The notes beneath the pieces were generated by a model, which had not been told where the DNA came from, did not search any database, and saw only the letters and a list, made by a program, of their open reading frames with translations. A program made the position numbers and the translations under genes. From NCBI RefSeq assembly GCF_019431375.1, contig NZ_CP080267.1:496001-560000 (forward strand): DNA of 64,000 nt, read 5' to 3'. Origin of the DNA: Alcanivorax sp. GTDB lineage: Bacteria; Pseudomonadota; Gammaproteobacteria; Pseudomonadales; Alcanivoracaceae. Positions within the stretch are counted from its first letter, which is position 1. The number at the start of each line of letters is the position of its first letter. Shown here piece by piece: positions 16,377 through 24,843 of the stretch.

Positions 16377-17219
16377 ATGCAGAAGACCATCAAGCTCGGC
16401 GAGCTGGAATTTGCCAACGACAAGCCCATGGCCCTGTTCGGTGGCATGAATGTGCTGGAGTCCCGGGACATGGCCATGCAGGTGGCGGAAGCCTATGCGC
16501 AAGTGACCAGCAAACTGGGTATCCCCTGGGTGTTCAAGGCCAGCTTCGACAAGGCCAACCGTTCCTCGCTGAGTTCCTACCGAGGCCCGGGCATGGACGA
16601 AGGCCTGAAGATCTTTGAAGAGATCAAGCAGACCTTCAACTGCCCGGTGATCACCGATGTGCATGAGCCCTATCAGGCCGCACCGGTGGCGGAAGTGTGC
16701 GACATCATTCAGCTGCCAGCCTTTCTGGCCCGGCAGACGGACTTGGTGGTGGCCATGGCAAAGACCGGGGCCATCATCAACATCAAGAAGCCCCAGTTCC
16801 TGGCTCCCCACGAAATGAGCCATATCCTGCACAAGTGCGAGGATGCCGGTAACGACCAGCTTATCCTCTGCGAGCGTGGGTCCAGCTTCGGGTACAACAA
16901 CCTGGTGGTGGACATGCTCGGCTTTGGCATCATGAAAAAGTTCAACTACCCGGTGTTTTTCGACGTGACCCACGCCCTGCAGAAGCCGGGCGGGCGCGCG
17001 GACAGCGCCGATGGCCGCCGTGCCCAAGTGGCCGAACTGGGCCGTGCCGGGATCAGTCAGGGCATTGCCGGACTGTTTCTGGAAGCCCACCCGGACCCGG
17101 ATAACGCCAAATGCGATGGCCCCTGCGCCCTGCGACTGGACCGTCTGGAGCCATTCCTTGCCCAGATGCAAACCCTGGATAATACCGTCAAGGCACTGCC
17201 TGCCTTTGAAAACAACTGA
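16377..17219 (+). CDS. kdsA: 3-deoxy-8-phosphooctulonate synthase (KDO-8-P synthase)
   Basis: KdsA condenses phosphoenolpyruvate with arabinose 5-phosphate to KDO 8-phosphate, precursor of the inner-core sugar of lipopolysaccharide. The 280-residue TIM-barrel protein shows the family motifs LFGGMNVLESRD, FKASFDKANRSS, PVITDVHEP and FFDVTHALQKPGG. The ATG at 16377 is preceded by AAGGGG at 16361-16366, a slightly long spacing. Translation starts 19 nt after the pyrG stop. Its neighbour eno supplies phosphoenolpyruvate, one of its substrates. Confidence 0.97.
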   Translation: MQKTIKLGELEFANDKPMALFGGMNVLESRDMAMQVAEAYAQVTSKLGIPWVFKASFDKANRSSLSSYRGPGMDEGLKIFEEIKQTFNCPVITDVHEPYQAAPVAEVCDIIQLPAFLARQTDLVVAMAKTGAIINIKKPQFLAPHEMSHILHKCEDAGNDQLILCERGSSFGYNNLVVDMLGFGIMKKFNYPVFFDVTHALQKPGGRADSADGRRAQVAELGRAGISQGIAGLFLEAHPDPDNAKCDGPCALRLDRLEPFLAQMQTLDNTVKALPAFENN

Positions 17220-17239
17220 TTGAAGAGAGATTGACTGTC

Positions 17240-18532
17240 ATGTCCAAGATCGTTGACATCAAAGCCCGCGAAATTCTCGACTCCCGTGGCAATCCCACCA
17301 TCGAAGCCGATGTGATTCTGGAATCCGGCGCCTCCGGCAGTGCCTGTGCGCCCAGCGGTGCCTCCACCGGTTCCCGCGAAGCGCTGGAACTGCGTGATGG
17401 CGACAAGGCCCGTTACCTGGGCAAGGGTGTTACCAAGGCCGTTGGCAATGTGAACTCCGCCATCCGTGAATTGCTGGTGGGAATGGACGCCTGCGACCAG
17501 AAGGCCCTGGACAAGGCCATGATCGATGCCGACGGCACCGAGAACAAAGCCAACTTTGGCGCCAACGCCATCCTCGCTGTGTCTCTGGCAGCGGCCAAAG
17601 CGGCGGCGGTGGACCAGGGTAAGCCCCTGTACGAGTACATTTCCGACCTGCAGGACGATGACAACGAGTACTCTCTGCCGGTACCGATGATGAACATCAT
17701 CAACGGTGGTGAGCACGCCGATAACAACGTGGACATCCAGGAATTCATGATTCAGCCGGTGGGTGCTCCTACCGTGGCCGAAGCGATTCGCTACGGCGCC
17801 GAGATCTTCCACGCCCTGAAAGGCGTGCTGAAAAAACGCGGCCTGAACACCGCAGTGGGTGATGAGGGTGGTTTCGCCCCGGATCTGCCCAGCAACGAGG
17901 CCGCTCTGGAAGCGATCATGGAAGCCATCGAGATTGCCGGTTACAAGGCCGGTGATGACGTGACCCTGGCCCTGGATTGCGCTGCCAGCGAATTCTACAA
18001 GGACGGTAAATATGTGCTGGCCGGCGAAGGCCGCAGCATGAACTCCGAAGAGTTTGCCAGCTACCTGGCAGAGCTGTGCGACCGTTATCCGATCATCTCC
18101 ATCGAAGACGGCATGGATGAGTCTGACTGGGATGGCTGGAAAATCCTGACCGAGAAGCTGGGCAACAAGGTGCAGTTGGTAGGCGACGACCTGTTCGTGA
18201 CCAACACCAAGATCCTCAAGCGCGGCATCGACGAAGGGGTGGCCAACTCCATCCTGATCAAGTTCAACCAGATCGGTTCTCTCACCGAGACCCTGGATGC
18301 CATCAAGATGGCCAAGGATGCCGGCTACACTGCGGTGATTTCCCACCGTAGCGGCGAGACCGCCGACAGCACCATCGCCGACCTGGCTGTGGCCACTGCC
18401 GCTGGCCAGATCAAGACCGGCTCCCTGTGCCGTTCCGATCGGGTGGCCAAGTACAACCGCCTGATTCGTATTGAACAGGAACTGGGGCGCGCGGCTTACC
18501 ATGGTCGTAAAGAGTTCAAGTTCCTCGGCTAA
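17240..18532 (+). CDS. eno: Enolase
   Basis: Enolase interconverts 2-phosphoglycerate and phosphoenolpyruvate in glycolysis and gluconeogenesis and is often part of the RNA degradosome. The 430-residue protein shows the full family pattern: AREILDSRGNPTIEADV at the N-terminus, PSGASTGSREALELRD, the metal-binding aspartates and glutamate, and the signature LIKFNQIGSLTETLDAI with SHRSGETADSTIADLAVA. ATG at 17240 follows a GAAGAGAGA stretch; a TTG at 17231 is an unlikely start. It lies 20 nt after kdsA and 3 nt before ftsB. Confidence 0.98.
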   Translation: MSKIVDIKAREILDSRGNPTIEADVILESGASGSACAPSGASTGSREALELRDGDKARYLGKGVTKAVGNVNSAIRELLVGMDACDQKALDKAMIDADGTENKANFGANAILAVSLAAAKAAAVDQGKPLYEYISDLQDDDNEYSLPVPMMNIINGGEHADNNVDIQEFMIQPVGAPTVAEAIRYGAEIFHALKGVLKKRGLNTAVGDEGGFAPDLPSNEAALEAIMEAIEIAGYKAGDDVTLALDCAASEFYKDGKYVLAGEGRSMNSEEFASYLAELCDRYPIISIEDGMDESDWDGWKILTEKLGNKVQLVGDDLFVTNTKILKRGIDEGVANSILIKFNQIGSLTETLDAIKMAKDAGYTAVISHRSGETADSTIADLAVATAAGQIKTGSLCRSDRVAKYNRLIRIEQELGRAAYHGRKEFKFLG

Positions 18533-18535
18533 GTA

Positions 18536-18895
18536 ATGTCAGATACCGGAACCAGCAGGACAGCAAAGGGATCTGGCAAGCGGGAGACCATGCAGTTGTC
18601 TCCCGCCAGACAGATCGTGATTGCGCTGCTGGCTCTGGTGTTTGTCGGCCTGCAGGCCCGCTTGTGGTTTGGTGAGGGCAGTTTGCGGCATGTGGCCACC
18701 CTGGAAAAAGAGGTGGCCAGACTCAAGCAGAGCAACGCCAAACTGAATGAGCGCAACCGACTGATGGCCGCCGACGTGAAAGACCTCAAGCAGGGCACTG
18801 AAGCGGTGGAAGAGATTGCCCGCAAGGACCTGGGCATGATCCGCGACGGTGAGACCTTTTTCCTGATTCTCGAACAACCCCGGGGCGGCGAGTGA
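18536..18895 (+). CDS. ftsB: Cell division protein FtsB
   Basis: FtsB is a small bitopic inner membrane protein that forms the FtsQ-FtsL-FtsB complex, which links early and late divisome proteins and activates septal peptidoglycan synthesis. The product is 119 residues with a cytoplasmic head, one membrane segment at about residues 27-45, and a periplasmic coiled coil (LEKEVARLKQSNAKLNERN). EEIARKDLGMIRDGETFF is the typical C-terminal family motif. It is 15-20 residues longer at the N-terminus than most; an internal ATG at 18590 would give a more usual length. It starts 3 nt after eno and overlaps ispD by 4 nt. Confidence 0.9.
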   Translation: MSDTGTSRTAKGSGKRETMQLSPARQIVIALLALVFVGLQARLWFGEGSLRHVATLEKEVARLKQSNAKLNERNRLMAADVKDLKQGTEAVEEIARKDLGMIRDGETFFLILEQPRGGE

Positions 18896-19605
18896 ATCCT
18901 GTCATTAGCGGCCCTCTCTATGCGGTGGTACCGGCTGCCGGTATCGGTGAACGCATGGGGGCGGGTTTTCCCAAGCAATACCTGTCACTGGCCGGCAAGA
19001 CCCTGGCCGAGCATACCCTCAATCGCTTGTTGTCGTTTGCCCCCATCAACCGGGTGTTGGTCGCAGTGTCCGCGCAAGATCCCTGGTGGCCGACGCTGGG
19101 TGTTTCCAGACATTCCCGTATTACCACCGTCAATGGCGGAGCCGCCCGGGCGGAATCCGTGCGTAGCGGTGTGGCCAGGGCACTGGAGCTGGGAGGAGAA
19201 AACGCCTGGGTGCTGGTCCATGATATGGCGCGTCCCCTGGTGCGGTTGTCCGATATCCAGAATCTGCTCGACCAGACCGACGCCCAGGGCGCCATCCTGG
19301 CGTTGCCGGTGGTGGACACCATCAAGCAGGCAGGCGATGACAATCATATTGCTGCCACCCTCGACCGTGACTGCATCTGGCGTGCGCTGACACCGCAACT
19401 GTTTCCCGCCCGCGCACTGCACGATGCCTTGCAGGGCGATCTGGCCGGTATCACCGATGAAGCCTCCGCCATGGAAAGAACGGGTTGCCGTCCGGCGCTG
19501 GTGGCTGGACACAGCGACAATATCAAGATTACCGTCCCGGAAGATCTGGCACTGGCTCGCTACTATCTGGGCCGTCAGCTGGGCGATGAGGAGGGCATGC
19601 TGTGA
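18892..19605 (+). CDS. ispD: 2-C-methyl-D-erythritol 4-phosphate cytidylyltransferase
   Basis: IspD attaches CMP to methylerythritol 4-phosphate in the MEP pathway of isoprenoid synthesis; CTP comes from PyrG in the same gene run. The 237-residue protein has the nucleotidyltransferase motif VPAAGIGERMG followed by PKQYL, and LVHDMARPLV in the middle. It starts with GTG at 18892 inside the ftsB stop (GTGA overlap), so translation is probably coupled. Its own stop overlaps the GTG start of ispF in the same way. Confidence 0.95.
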   Translation: MNPVISGPLYAVVPAAGIGERMGAGFPKQYLSLAGKTLAEHTLNRLLSFAPINRVLVAVSAQDPWWPTLGVSRHSRITTVNGGAARAESVRSGVARALELGGENAWVLVHDMARPLVRLSDIQNLLDQTDAQGAILALPVVDTIKQAGDDNHIAATLDRDCIWRALTPQLFPARALHDALQGDLAGITDEASAMERTGCRPALVAGHSDNIKITVPEDLALARYYLGRQLGDEEGML

Positions 19606-20093
19606 GTATCCGTATCGGCCAGGGCTTTGATGTGCATGCCTTCTGCGAAGGCGATCACGTGATGCTGGGTGGTGTGGCGATTCCTCACAGTCAGGGGCTC
19701 AAGGCGCATTCTGACGGCGATGTGGCTCTGCATGCCCTGTCTGACGCCTTGCTTGGTGCTCTGGCGCTGGGCGACATCGGCCACTATTTCCCGGACACCG
19801 ACCCCCAGTGGAAGGGTGCAGATTCCGGCAAGCTGCTTGCTGCTATCTACCAGGACGTGACCGCTGCCGGCTGGCAACTGGGCAATGCGGATCTGACGGT
19901 TATCTGCCAGGCACCGAAACTGGCACCCCATATCGACATCATGCGCCAGCGTATCGCCGACCTGCTCGGTTGCCATATGGGGCAGGTTTCCGTCAAGGCG
20001 ACCACCACGGAAAAACTCGGTTTTACCGGCCGTAAGGAAGGTATCGCGGTGCAGGCCGTGGTGTTGCTTGTGGCATCAGCGGGGGCTCAATGA
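19602..20093 (+). CDS. ispF: 2-C-methyl-D-erythritol 2,4-cyclodiphosphate synthase
   Basis: IspF is the trimeric zinc enzyme that cyclises CDP-methylerythritol 2-phosphate with release of CMP, the fifth step of the MEP pathway. The 163-residue protein has the metal ligands in GFDVHAF (Asp10, His12) and the HSDGDVALHAL motif (His near residue 44), and KATTTEKLGFTGR near the end. It starts with GTG overlapping the ispD stop by 4 nt, and its stop overlaps truD by 4 nt. ispD and ispF are separate genes here rather than a fusion. Confidence 0.96.
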   Translation: MSIRIGQGFDVHAFCEGDHVMLGGVAIPHSQGLKAHSDGDVALHALSDALLGALALGDIGHYFPDTDPQWKGADSGKLLAAIYQDVTAAGWQLGNADLTVICQAPKLAPHIDIMRQRIADLLGCHMGQVSVKATTTEKLGFTGRKEGIAVQAVVLLVASAGAQ

Positions 20094-21106
20094 GCCTTCC
20101 CCGCGCCCATGGCGGCCCGGCAGCCACGGGTGTGCTGAAAGCTTCCCCGGCAGATTTCCAGGTAGTCGAACACATGCATGTGCGCCCGGAAGGCGAGGGT
20201 GAACACCTGTGGCTGGAAATCGAGAAAACCGGCTGGAATACCGAAGATGTGGCCCTGTTACTGGCCAAACAGGCGGGAGTTCACCGCCTGGCCGTGGGCT
20301 ACAGCGGCCTCAAGGACAAGCACGCCATTACCCGCCAGTGGTTCAGCCTGCACTTGCCCGGCAAGGCGGATCCGGATTTCGTCTGGCCCGAGGGCCTCAG
20401 GGTTCTGCAGGGCCTTCGCCATCGCCGCAAGCTGAATCGGGGCACTCACCGCGCCAACGGGTTTATCCTTCGTGTCACTGATTTTCAGGGTGATCGCCAG
20501 AAGCTGGAACAGCAACTGGCCACCATTGAGCGTCAGGGCGTGCCCAACTATTTTGGTGAGCAGCGTTTCGGTCGCGGTGCCGGCAACCTGGTGCGCGGCA
20601 CGGAGTGGCTGTGTGGCGGCGAAGCGCCGCGCAAGAAAGCCCTGCGCAGCCTGTGGTTGTCAGCGGTACGTAGCGATCTGTTCAACCAGGTGCTGGCCGA
20701 GCGCGTTGACCGGCAATGCTGGGACCGGGTACTGGCCGGCGACCTGCTACAGCCGGAAGGAAGCCGTGGTCTGTTCCCGGCAGATGACGACCCTGAGGCA
20801 GGGGAAAGAGTGATTGCCGGCGAGGTTAATCCCACCGCCCCTTTGCCGGGGGTGCCGGGCATGGCATCATCTGGCCCTTGCCGGGAACTGGAACAGCGGA
20901 TACTTGCGCCACATGCCGACGTGATTGACAGCCTGTGCCGTATCGGCGTTGACGAAGCCCGCCGGGCAACACGCTTGCCGGTACGGGACTTGCAGTGGGC
21001 CTGGCAAACGGAAAGGGAAGGGGAAGTGTGTCTGGAGCTGGCGTTTACGCTGCCCACAGGCGCTTTTGCCACGACAGTGATGGCGGAAATTATAAAGCCT
21101 GAATAA
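20090..21106 (+). CDS. truD: tRNA pseudouridine(13) synthase TruD
   Basis: TruD converts uridine 13 of tRNA-Glu to pseudouridine. The 338-residue protein shows the family signature GYSGLKDKHAITRQWFSL, whose Asp is the catalytic residue, plus NYFGEQRFGRG in the catalytic domain and a TRUD insertion domain between. Length agrees with the family. Its start overlaps the ispF stop (ATGA). In most gammaproteobacteria surE follows truD; here pcm follows after only 38 nt. Confidence 0.95.
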   Translation: MSLPRAHGGPAATGVLKASPADFQVVEHMHVRPEGEGEHLWLEIEKTGWNTEDVALLLAKQAGVHRLAVGYSGLKDKHAITRQWFSLHLPGKADPDFVWPEGLRVLQGLRHRRKLNRGTHRANGFILRVTDFQGDRQKLEQQLATIERQGVPNYFGEQRFGRGAGNLVRGTEWLCGGEAPRKKALRSLWLSAVRSDLFNQVLAERVDRQCWDRVLAGDLLQPEGSRGLFPADDDPEAGERVIAGEVNPTAPLPGVPGMASSGPCRELEQRILAPHADVIDSLCRIGVDEARRATRLPVRDLQWAWQTEREGEVCLELAFTLPTGAFATTVMAEIIKPE

Positions 21107-21144
21107 TCCGCCGAGAGGCAAATCCAGAGGCAAAAGAAGTACAG

Positions 21145-21807
21145 ATGGATATCCAACTTAGCGGCATCGGCATGACCTCTGCACGGACCCGGGATCGTCT
21201 GGTGCAGCGGCTGCGCGATGCCGGCATCAGTGACGAACGTGTGCTGGATGCCATTCGCAATACGCCGCGTCACCTGTTCATCGAAGAAGCCCTGGCTCAC
21301 CAGGCTTACGACGATACCGCGCTGCCCATCGGCCATGGCCAGACCATTTCCCAGCCCTGGGTGGTGGCGCGCATGACCGAATTGTTGATCGCCAACGGCA
21401 GGCCCTCCAAGGTGCTGGAGATTGGCACCGGTTGTGGTTATCAGACGGCGGTACTGGCCCAGTTCTGCGATGCCCTCTATTCCGTGGAACGCATCCGGCC
21501 ATTGCAGGATCAGGCGCGCAAGCGGCTGATAAAGCTGGGTCTGGCCCGGGTTCAGCTCAAGCATGCCGATGGCGGTTTCGGCTGGAAGAGCGAAGCCCCC
21601 TTTGATGCCATCCTCGCCGCCTGTGCCCGTGCAGAAATTCCCGATGATCTGTTGTCACAACTGGCAGACGGCGGCCGCCTGGTGATGCCGGTGGGCGGTG
21701 ATCGCAAGCAGATACTCACGGTGGTCGACCGCGACGGTGACAAGTTCCATGTGCAATCACTGGATGCGGTGCGCTTCGTGCCATTCCAGCGTGGTGTGAT
21801 GCGATAA
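21145..21807 (+). CDS. pcm: Protein-L-isoaspartate O-methyltransferase
   Basis: Pcm methylates L-isoaspartyl residues in aged proteins using S-adenosylmethionine, starting their repair. The 220-residue protein has the class I methyltransferase motif VLEIGTGCGYQTAVLA, the family motif PIGHGQTISQPWVVARMTELL and the post-I region YSVERI. ATG at 21145 has AGAAG upstream; an internal ATG at 21172 (MTSARTRDRL) resembles the start of relatives but has no ribosome binding site. The normal upstream partner surE is absent. It is followed by a long inverted repeat. Confidence 0.95.
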   Translation: MDIQLSGIGMTSARTRDRLVQRLRDAGISDERVLDAIRNTPRHLFIEEALAHQAYDDTALPIGHGQTISQPWVVARMTELLIANGRPSKVLEIGTGCGYQTAVLAQFCDALYSVERIRPLQDQARKRLIKLGLARVQLKHADGGFGWKSEAPFDAILAACARAEIPDDLLSQLADGGRLVMPVGGDRKQILTVVDRDGDKFHVQSLDAVRFVPFQRGVMR

Positions 21808-21810
21808 GGC

Positions 21811-21960
21811 AGCTACAAGCTTCAAGCTGCAAGCTACAAGGCGCGACCAGAATGGAAATTAGCGAATAAGCATTGCCCGCGCCCAATCGTCTGGAGCGCG
21901 GAATCTGGTGGCGATGAAAATACAATACTGAGCCCGTGTTGCAGCTTGAAGCTTGTAGCT
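21811..21960. repeat. 150-bp intergenic element with perfect 22-bp inverted repeats
   Basis: The arms at 21811-21832 and 21939-21960 are perfect 22-bp reverse complements, separated by 106 nt. Each arm is itself made of near-repeated AAGCTTGNAGCT words. An imperfect extension (ATAAG before the left arm, CTTAT after the right) lengthens the palindrome. No coding frame is evident inside and no clear target-site duplication is seen. It fills the pcm to DUF368 gap and could be a non-autonomous mobile repeat or a large cruciform/RNA stem. Confidence 0.8.
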
Positions 21961-21988
21961 TGCGGCTTATCAACAACGCAGGGACAAC

Positions 21989-22897
21989 ATGATCCGACCC
22001 GGTATTTTCTTTCGCGGCATGGCCATGGGCGCTGCCGATGTGGTGCCCGGTGTCTCCGGTGGCACCCTGGCGTTGATCACCGGCATTTATGAAGAGTTGA
22101 TCGATACCCTGGGCGGGCTGACGCCGCGTTTGTTGAAGGTATGGCACCAGCAAGGCTTTGTGGCGTTCTGGGGCCAAGCCAACCTGACCTTCCTGGTGAC
22201 CCTGCTGGCGGGCATCTTTACCAGTATTGCCCTGCTGGCACGCCTGATTACCTGGCTGCTGGACACCCACCCGGTGCCGGTATGGGCGTTCTTCAGTGGC
22301 CTGATTCTGGCCAGCATCTTCCTGGTATTGAAACCTCTGCAACAGCGGGGGGCTGTGCAGATCGCCGCCTTTGTGGCGGGTACCGGCGTTGCCGTGGCCA
22401 TCGGGTTGGCACCGGCCCTGTCGGCGCTGGGCAGTGGCGCAACGGTATTTTTCTTCAGTGGCATGCTGGCCATCTGTGCCATGATCCTGCCCGGCATTTC
22501 CGGCAGTTTTATCCTTCTTTTACTGGGAATGTATCAACCGGTGCTGGAGGCGGTGAAGCAAGGTGAGATACCGTTGTTGCTGGCCTTTATGGCGGGTTGT
22601 GCCATTGGCCTGCTGAGTTTTGTGCATGTGCTTAAATGGACCCTGCACCGTTACCACGACACGGTGATGGCCTTGCTGGCCGGTTTCATGGCCGGGTCCT
22701 TGTTGAAACTGTGGCCCTGGCGGGTATCGGGAGAACAGGGACTGGCCGATCGCTGGCTGTCACCGACGGAATACGCCACGCTGACCGGTGAAGGATCGCA
22801 ATTGACCATGGCTTTACTGGCCGCGTTGCTGGCGACAGTGCTGGTGTGGCTACTGTATCGGGTGGCACCCGTGCATAATGTTGCGCAGGATTCGTAG
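21989..22897 (+). CDS. DUF368 membrane protein, likely polyprenyl-phosphate transporter (PopT family)
   Basis: The 302-residue protein is a polytopic inner membrane protein with eight or more hydrophobic segments. It begins with the DUF368 signature RGMAMGAADVVPGVSGGTLALITGIYE, and a second, inverted copy of the motif appears as LAICAMILPGISGSFILLLLGMY around residues 155-180. Members of this family have been shown to recycle undecaprenyl phosphate across the cytoplasmic membrane for cell wall synthesis; that function is transferred here by family. It stands between pcm and nlpD, where surE or rpoS-linked genes are usual, and ends at a strong hairpin terminator. Confidence 0.85.
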   Translation: MIRPGIFFRGMAMGAADVVPGVSGGTLALITGIYEELIDTLGGLTPRLLKVWHQQGFVAFWGQANLTFLVTLLAGIFTSIALLARLITWLLDTHPVPVWAFFSGLILASIFLVLKPLQQRGAVQIAAFVAGTGVAVAIGLAPALSALGSGATVFFFSGMLAICAMILPGISGSFILLLLGMYQPVLEAVKQGEIPLLLAFMAGCAIGLLSFVHVLKWTLHRYHDTVMALLAGFMAGSLLKLWPWRVSGEQGLADRWLSPTEYATLTGEGSQLTMALLAALLATVLVWLLYRVAPVHNVAQDS

Positions 22898-22908
22898 GCA
22901 ATGAATTT

Positions 22909-22934
22909 CCGGTACCGTGAGCCGGTACCGTTTT
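22909..22934 (+). terminator. Hairpin terminator after the DUF368 gene
   Basis: CGGTACCG occurs twice (22910-22917 and 22923-22930); since the word is self-complementary, the copies form an 8-bp stem, followed by TTTT at 22931-22934. It separates the DUF368 gene from nlpD. Confidence 0.65.
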
Positions 22935-22985
22935 GACGGAGTGGGTGATGGTGTGCCAACGGCCGACAGGTAGCGATTCATTCTG

Positions 22986-23774
22986 ATGCGTACCCTGGCG
23001 ACGGCATTGATCTTCCTGGTGGTAAGCGGCTGCAGTGCGGGCAATTTTGCGCCGGTCGTGGATATCTATGGACAAGAGCCGCGAACCAGCAAGGTCACTG
23101 CTGGCACCCATGAAGTGCGTAGCGGAGAGACCCTGTACTCCATTGCCTGGCGTTATGGCTGGGATTATCGCGAACTGGCCCGGGCCAACCGGATCCCGGC
23201 CCCCTATACTATTTATCCGGGGCAGCGCATTTCCCTGGCGCTAAAGGCTCCATCCGGCAGTGGCTCCTCGGCGCCCAAACCAGCACCGAAACCCGCGAGC
23301 AAACCCCAGAACAAGCCTGCCAGTAAGCCGGAACCTGCCAAGCCGCAAAAAACACCGAAACCCCAACCCGCTGGTACTGCTTCAGCAGGTTCCACGGTGG
23401 GGCCAGTGAGCTGGCGCTGGCCGGCCGGGGGGCAGGTGGTGGAAACCTTCTCCAGCGATAACCATGGGCGCAAGGGCATTGCCATTTCCGGTAAACCCAA
23501 CAGTCCGGTGGTGGCTGCTGCGGACGGGCGCGTGGTGTATCGTGGCAGTGGTCTCACCGGCTACGGCAACCTGTTGATTCTCAAGCACAGTGACCGCTGG
23601 TTAAGCGCCTACGCCCACAATGACAAGATGTTGGTCAAGGAAGGGGATGCGGTAAAAGCCGGACAGCAGATCGCCGCCATGGGGGCCACGGGTACTTTCC
23701 GTACCCAGCTGCATTTCGAGATTCGCAAAGATGGTAAACCGGTGGATCCACTCACCTATTTACCGAAGAAATGA
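22986..23774 (+). CDS. nlpD: NlpD-like lipoprotein with LysM and degenerate M23 domain (amidase activator)
   Basis: NlpD is an outer membrane lipoprotein that activates the amidase AmiC to split septal peptidoglycan. The 262-residue protein has a lipoprotein signal (VVSGC, lipidated Cys near residue 17), a LysM domain (HEVRSGETLYSIAWRYGW, ~residues 40-88), a Pro/Lys/Ala-rich linker, and a C-terminal M23 domain (~135-262). The M23 metal site is degenerate: no His/Asp is found in the RKGIAISG segment, and HLHFE is changed to QLHFE. This is the pattern of activators rather than peptidases. The usual downstream gene rpoS is absent; a cation efflux gene follows 28 nt later. Confidence 0.9.
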   Translation: MRTLATALIFLVVSGCSAGNFAPVVDIYGQEPRTSKVTAGTHEVRSGETLYSIAWRYGWDYRELARANRIPAPYTIYPGQRISLALKAPSGSGSSAPKPAPKPASKPQNKPASKPEPAKPQKTPKPQPAGTASAGSTVGPVSWRWPAGGQVVETFSSDNHGRKGIAISGKPNSPVVAAADGRVVYRGSGLTGYGNLLILKHSDRWLSAYAHNDKMLVKEGDAVKAGQQIAAMGATGTFRTQLHFEIRKDGKPVDPLTYLPKK

Positions 23775-23802
23775 CACCTTTGTTCGCCAACGGAATCCAT
23801 CC

Positions 23803-24723
23803 ATGACCACTGAAACCCGCCGGCAACATCGCCTCCTCATGGTTGCGGCCCTGTCGTCGATCTTTACAGCCTTGCTGTTGATAGCGGCGAAGACGGTGGC
23901 CTGGCTGATGACCGGTTCTGTGAGTCTGTTGGCTTCGCTGGTGGATTCGGTAATGGATTCACTGGCTTCGCTGATCAATTTCTTCGCCATTCGTTATTCC
24001 CTGGTGCCCCCTGATGAAGAGCACCGTTTTGGTCATGGCAAGGCGGAAGCGCTGGCGGGGCTGGGCCAGGCAGTTTTTATCGCCGGCTCGTCGATATTCT
24101 TGATCCAGCAGTCCGTCCTCAAGCTGATTGACCCGCAGCCGATTGAGCACAATACGGTTGGGGTAGTGGTGATGGTGTTTTCCATTGTCCTTACATTCGG
24201 TTTGCTTCTGATTCAGAAATTCGTGGTCAGAGAAACTGGCTCCACTGCCATTGAGGCCGATTCACTGCATTATGTGTCTGACCTGTCAGTGAACGCGGGG
24301 ATTATTCTGGTGCTGCTGGTCAGCCAGTATGGTTTTCTGTGGCTTGACGGCGCTGTGGGGCTGGTGATCGCCCTGTTTATCCTCTACAGCGCCTGGTCGA
24401 TTGCCGGTGAGTCCATTCAGCTGCTGCTGGACCGGGAAATTCCGGGTGATGTACGTGATGTGGTGGGTGCTATTGTGGCAGAACATTCGCAGGCGCTGGG
24501 CTTTCATGACCTACGCACTCGCCAGTCCGGGCGCACCCAGTTTATCCAGCTGCACGTGGATATGGATCAGAATCTGTCATTGCGTGAAGCGCATGAACTG
24601 GCGGAACGTATCGAGCTGCGAATCCGCCAGGCCTATCCCGCGGCGGATGTGATTATCCATCAGGATCCGGTGGCTGTAGGTCCCAGCGTGCCGGTGGAAA
24701 CTCCCCACAATAGTGACCCCTGA
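23803..24723 (+). CDS. Cation diffusion facilitator, FieF/YiiP-like
   Basis: This is a proton-coupled exporter of divalent metal such as Fe(II) or Zn(II) in the inner membrane. The 306-residue protein has six membrane segments and a cytoplasmic C-terminal domain. Metal-site motifs match FieF: DSVMD (DxxxD) in segment 2 and HYVSD (HxxxD) in segment 5, plus the HRFGHGKAEALAGLGQ loop. ATG at 23803 is used; an upstream in-frame start would overlap nlpD. It occupies the position where rpoS normally follows nlpD. Substrate cannot be fixed from sequence, though FieF-type sites favour iron or zinc. Confidence 0.88.
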   Translation: MTTETRRQHRLLMVAALSSIFTALLLIAAKTVAWLMTGSVSLLASLVDSVMDSLASLINFFAIRYSLVPPDEEHRFGHGKAEALAGLGQAVFIAGSSIFLIQQSVLKLIDPQPIEHNTVGVVVMVFSIVLTFGLLLIQKFVVRETGSTAIEADSLHYVSDLSVNAGIILVLLVSQYGFLWLDGAVGLVIALFILYSAWSIAGESIQLLLDREIPGDVRDVVGAIVAEHSQALGFHDLRTRQSGRTQFIQLHVDMDQNLSLREAHELAERIELRIRQAYPAADVIIHQDPVAVGPSVPVETPHNSDP

Positions 24724-24843
24724 TTCCTTTCTTGCCTGGCTGCCTGTGCTGTGCGGTCAAGGCTTCCTGTTAGAGTAAACACATTGTATTCATGTGGTCT
24801 TTTGAGTAGCTTCAAGGCTGTGTTTTTGCGTTGAGGACAGACC

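Noticed and set aside
17057..18502. A 481-codon minus-strand frame across eno
   Set aside because: It is antisense to eno, has shadow-type composition (His/Gly/Val-rich), and no ribosome site or family motif.
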